NCBI GenBank assembly: GCA_905221605.1
Contig: CAJNDS010002157.1
Location: 1 to 62,000 of the forward strand
Direction of reading: 5' to 3'
Source: Symbiodinium natans
Taxonomy: Eukaryota; Sar; Dinophyceae; Suessiales; Symbiodiniaceae
Length of the DNA stretch: 62,000 nt
Positions 58,930-62,000 of the stretch are shown piece by piece. Numbering within the stretch: position 1 is the first letter of the stretch; each line of letters begins with the position of its first letter. The notes beneath the pieces were generated by a model. The model was given only the letters and a program-made list of their open reading frames with translations. It searched no databases and was not told where the DNA came from. The translations under genes were made by a program, and so were the position numbers.

Positions 58930-59173
58930 CTGTGGCCCTAAACCCTAAACCCCAAACCCTAAACCCTAAACCCTAAACCCTAATTAAACCCTAAACCCTA
59001 AGTTTAACCCTAAACCCTAAACCCCAGGATGAGGGCCAACTCCGAAACCCAGAGAAAGAAAGCAAAGATCGACATAGCTCTGCAAATCCTTAACGCTCTA
59101 AGCCCGGGATGTCCCCCTTGCACTCCCGAGCCCATCCGCTGCCCCCAAAACAGCTAAAATCTACTGTTGGCAT

Positions 59174-59245
59174 GCTCACCCTTATACTAACAGTCCTTAA
59201 TAGGGACTGCAGTACCCCCTATTGGTTGTTAGTATAAGGGTGAAC
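59174..59245. mobile_element. MITE-like palindrome, family C, copy 2
   Basis: Arms CACCCTTATACTAACA and TGTTAGTATAAGGGTG, with CCTTAATAGG/CCCCCTATTGG inside. Confidence 0.65.
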
Positions 59246-59458
59246 ACCCCACATCCGCAGCCTAAACTGCCCCGGGCCTGAAACTTTCGAAAACCTCAAT
59301 ACCTAGACCCTGAGCTTCTTTGCACACCAAACCTGCCCAATCCTCATATTTTCTAACTGCCCCCCTACTAGGACCTCGTAAACCCTAAACCCTAAACCCC
59401 AAACCCCTAAACCCCAAACTCCAAACCCCAAAACCCTAAACCTTGTAGCAAGACTTAC

Positions 59459-59510
59459 CGAGATGGAGGCTCGAGTCGGAGGAGGATCCGGAGCTCGACC
59501 CGGAGGAGTC
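59459..59510 (-). CDS. Lys-rich protein gene, serine-rich exon
   Basis: Acceptor TTAGACAG|, frame DSSGSSSGSSSDSSLHL, donor CTCG|GTAAGT. Confidence 0.5.
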
Positions 59511-59539
59511 CTGTCTAAGAGGGGACTTCGGGGTTCAGG

Positions 59540-60120
59540 GGTTTAGGGTTTAGGGTTTGGGGTTTAGGGTTTAGGGTTTAGGGTTTGGGGTTTAGGGTTT
59601 AGGGCTTTAGGCTTTGGGGTTTAGGGGTTTAGGGTTTAGGAGTTTAGGGATTTAGGCGGTTTAGTGGTTAGGGTTTTGGGGTGTATAGGGGGTTGAGTGG
59701 CCTCAAGGAGGGTTTAGTGGCTTAAGGATTTAAGGGTCGTAGGGGTTTAAGGGTCTTAGGGGTTTACGGGTCCTCAAGGCCTTAAGGAGGGCTTAAGGGT
59801 AGAGTTTTTTGGTCTAGGGTTTCAAGCGTTAGGGTTTTAGTGGCCTTTTTGCCACCCGGAGTTTCCGAGCATAGAGGTGCGCCTTTGCGGGGGTTCCTAT
59901 ATTCAGGATCAGAGTATTTGGGGTACCTATACAAAGGATTAAAGTATTTGCGGGATATTGGGGGGGTAGATTCGGGGTGCCTATAATGAGGGTTAAAGTA
60001 TTAGGGGTATATTTGGTGTATCCTCTTTGGGGATATTGCCGTCTCTTTGGGGTTCCTATGATAAGGCTTAGGGTTTTTGGGGGTCTATTTGGGGTACACT
60101 ACTTGGGGAAAGGACCATGT
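59540..60120. repeat. TTTAGGG/TTTGGGG block and a degenerate tandem repeat
   Basis: Mixed heptamers at 59535-59690. From 59885 to 60120 a loose unit of about 55 bp (GGGGTACCTATA..AAGGATTAAAGTATT) recurs three to four times. Confidence 0.6.
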
Positions 60121-60425
60121 GGCGCTTGAGGTCGGAAATGGATGTCCCAAACACGCCTCCTCCCTTTTGCATCCAGGCTATCCAAGGCCTCTGCCCTGGA
60201 TCCCTGAAATACCTGTTGAATCAACCCTAAACCCTAAACCTTAAATCCTAAACCCCAAACCCCAAACCCCAAACCCCAAACCCCAAACCCTAAACCCTAA
60301 ACCTGAACCCTATATATGAGTCGTGGTGGATCCCCCTAAATCCAAGAAACCTCTTGTGCAACTGGACCTCAACAAGCCTAAGACCCCCCAAACCCCAGCC
60401 TATACAAGTGCACCCTAAACTTGAA

Positions 60426-60494
60426 ATGTTCCCCAGTATACTAACACCCCATTGGAATTTCTATTCAGGACTGCTTGTACAAGGGGGAACATCC
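60426..60494. mobile_element. MITE-like palindrome, family C, copy 3
   Basis: ATGTTCCCCAGTATACTAAC on the left and GTACAAGGGGGAACAT on the right, a degenerate inverted repeat related to 4231-4341. Confidence 0.55.
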
Positions 60495-60599
60495 CCACCC
60501 ATTCAAGGGCTTGCCTAGAATATACCCTAAACCCTAAACCCTAAACCCTAAACCCTAAACCCTAAACCCCAAACGCCTTAAGCAACTGTAAGGGCTTGC

Positions 60600-60658
60600 C
60601 TAGAGGGTTCAGGTTGGAGCGCTCTCTCCTCGTCCTTTCCAGCAGGCTTCTTCTCCTG
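60600..60658 (-). CDS. Lys-rich protein gene, candidate exon
   Basis: Acceptor TTCTTTCTGCCTCGGCAG|, frame QEKKPAGKDEERALQPEPS, GC donor CTAG|GCAAGC. Its phase to the next exon is unresolved. Confidence 0.4.
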
Positions 60659-60841
60659 CTGCCGAGGCAGAAAGAACTGGCAAGCCCTAAACCCCAAACC
60701 CTAAACCCCAAACCCCAAACCCTAAACCCCAAAAAAAAACTGAGGACAAAAAGAACAAACAGGCACACAGGTTTCTGGTGCAATCGTCAAGGCTCTGATT
60801 GCGGAAGCACATCCTAAAGCTTCAGAGTCCCTGTCTCAACC

Positions 60842-60913
60842 CATGAGCACCAAACTGAGTGCCGACGCGTCCTCTTCCTCGTCGTCTGAGCTGTCCGATG
60901 AAGACGACGTCAT
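60842..60913 (-). CDS. Lys-rich protein gene, candidate first exon
   Basis: ATG at 60913, frame MTSSSSDSSDDEEEDASALS, possible GT donor near 60842. The acidic Ser-rich start fits the downstream K-rich exons. The plus strand of this island is also open (SADASSSSSSELSDEDDV), so strand assignment rests on the neighbouring exons. Confidence 0.4.
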
Positions 60914-60949
60914 GGCTCAGAAGCCAATGAGATCAACCCTAAACCCTAA

Positions 60950-61320
60950 ACCCTAAACCCTAAACCCTGAGATCAACTTCAAGTAACTTCAAGAAGCAGA
61001 TACGGGGCAAATTTGGGCAGTTTCAGGGTTAAAAGTTGAAAGGGTCGGAGCAGATCGAGGAGGTGCTGGGTCGAGCTTGTCCATGCTTGGGCTGCCGGCT
61101 TGTGTTCGTAATTCGCGCGTTTTTGCGGGCTCCGGGGCTCAGTCAGAAAACGAAAGCCATCTGTTTGAGTGTTTGGGTTGTAGGCTCTTTTTAGGGGCTC
61201 TAGGTTGTGTAAAGGCACCATGGCTCTGAGGACATCTGGTCACCATGTCAGCTTCTATCCTGCGAGGTTTGGGCGTGGCAAGAGACATCTTCACATCAGC
61301 GGCCTCCGAATCGTACTTCT
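60950..61320. other. Unique sequence, no supported gene
   Basis: Minus frames of 80-85 codons at 60979-61396 have no motif. A few CCCTAAA units lie at 60935-60968. Confidence 0.3.
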
Positions 61321-61545
61321 CCAATGACCAAGGGGAAAAAAGGTCAACCTTCATTGTTCCTGCTAAGTAAGGAAACCCCAAAAGTTTAAAGTTCAACTAG
61401 GAATGGACACGAAAAGCTGAACAAAACCAGGAAAAGGGGAAAGAAGGCCAACCTGGATTTCTCCTACTTAGTAAGGGAACCCAAAGAGCTTCAAGTTCAA
61501 CTGCTGGCGAAGTAAGGAGTGGACAAGAAAGAAAAGCTGAACAAC
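61321..61545. repeat. Diverged tandem duplication, unit about 112 bp
   Basis: Two copies share AAGGTCAACCT/AAGGCCAACCT, CTAAGTAAGGAAACCC/CTTAGTAAGGGAACCC, AAAGTTCAACT/CAAGTTCAACT and AAAAGCTGAACAA. About 75-80 % identical. Confidence 0.7.
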
Positions 61546-61549
61546 ACCT

Positions 61550-62000
61550 TGAAGCCTAAGCCACAAACATCCATAAACATCAGCAACACCCCCGAGCCCT
61601 GAGCCCTGAAAAGAGCCGAAACCCTTTTCCTAAACCCTAAACCCTAAACCCCTAAAACCCTAAAACCCTAAAACCCTAAACCCTACACCTTTTCTAAGAG
61701 GTCTCTTTCAAGAGAAACCCTAAACCCCAAACCGGCTCAGGGTTTCGGGTTTGGGGTTTACGGTTTAGGGCGCAAACGATTGTGAGAATGGTATATCGAA
61801 ATCTTAGTGTGTGGGATTTAGGGTTAGGGGTGTAGGGATTTAGGGTTTGGGATGTTTCCCCCCCCACACCAAGCCAATGACCTTTCTCGTCTTCTCAGAT
61901 CTCGCAATCAGTTCTAGCCATATAACGTTGTTTCCTACCTGTTGCGTGCCGGCAGCCTCTAGCGGCTAGCGGAAGATCGGCTTGTCAAAAAGCTCCTGGG
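61550..62000. repeat. CCCTAAA variants, then unique sequence
   Basis: CCCTAAA/CCCTAAAA at 61630-61690, TTTGGGG variants at 61740-61770, then about 150 bp of unique sequence with no gene seen. Confidence 0.45.

Noticed and set aside
60911-60935. A second spliced-leader relic before the K-rich gene's ATG
   Set aside because: The match (CATTGGCT..TGAG) is too short and gapped to distinguish from chance.

Overview
The window looks like dinoflagellate nuclear DNA. It is saturated with the telomere-type heptamer TTTAGGG/CCCTAAA in both orientations. Its introns use GT, GC and GA donors. One gene starts with a genomic relic of the dinoflagellate spliced leader. The most recognisable element is a very large Ty1/copia retrotransposon with a dinoflagellate-style polyprotein. 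The genus cannot be fixed from sequence; a Symbiodiniaceae-like genome is plausible. I recognise no tRNA, rRNA or CRISPR.

Layout. From 1 to about 39 kb, islands of 60-250 bp alternate with telomere-type arrays, poly-C/poly-G tracts, minisatellites and short palindromic MITE-like elements. Several islands read as single exons of unidentified genes on either strand: an ankyrin-like exon near 20.0 kb (-), helical exons at 28-35 kb (-), and a 44-bp exon present twice, 19 kb apart.

From 56.6 kb down to 39.35 kb an 11-exon minus-strand gene can be assembled with matching phases. It encodes a multi-pass membrane protein with a TIR-like SYFSRLWCLYE motif. Its introns are of two kinds. Two are 120-130 bp inverted-repeat elements with perfect 4-bp target duplications, whose ends supply the splice sites (introners). 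Others hold TTTAGGG arrays, and two of those are flanked by direct repeats of 24-32 bp that span the splice junctions.

One TTTAGGG intron of this gene was hit by a 11.95-kb copia element (42672-54623, + strand). Its LTRs are identical except for one G-run, its target duplication is TTTAG, and a polypurine tract precedes the 3' LTR. It encodes Gag (two ORFs separated by one in-frame TAG), protease, a methyltransferase-like domain, integrase, a 2-oxoglutarate/Fe(II)-dioxygenase-like domain, reverse transcriptase, RNase H and a long membrane-protein tail. These lie in ORFs each offset by -1 from the one before. A mobile element carrying both a DNA-methylase-like and a TET/JBP/AlkB-like dioxygenase-like domain, in a lineage known for modified DNA bases, is the most notable content.

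From 60.9 to 57.4 kb (-) are exons of a serine- and lysine-rich protein ending in a GIIKQEDYFAKKPEF motif. A possible later exon with an EDYNTATMPSKK motif lies 20 kb further on at 37.5 kb, beyond the membrane-protein gene.
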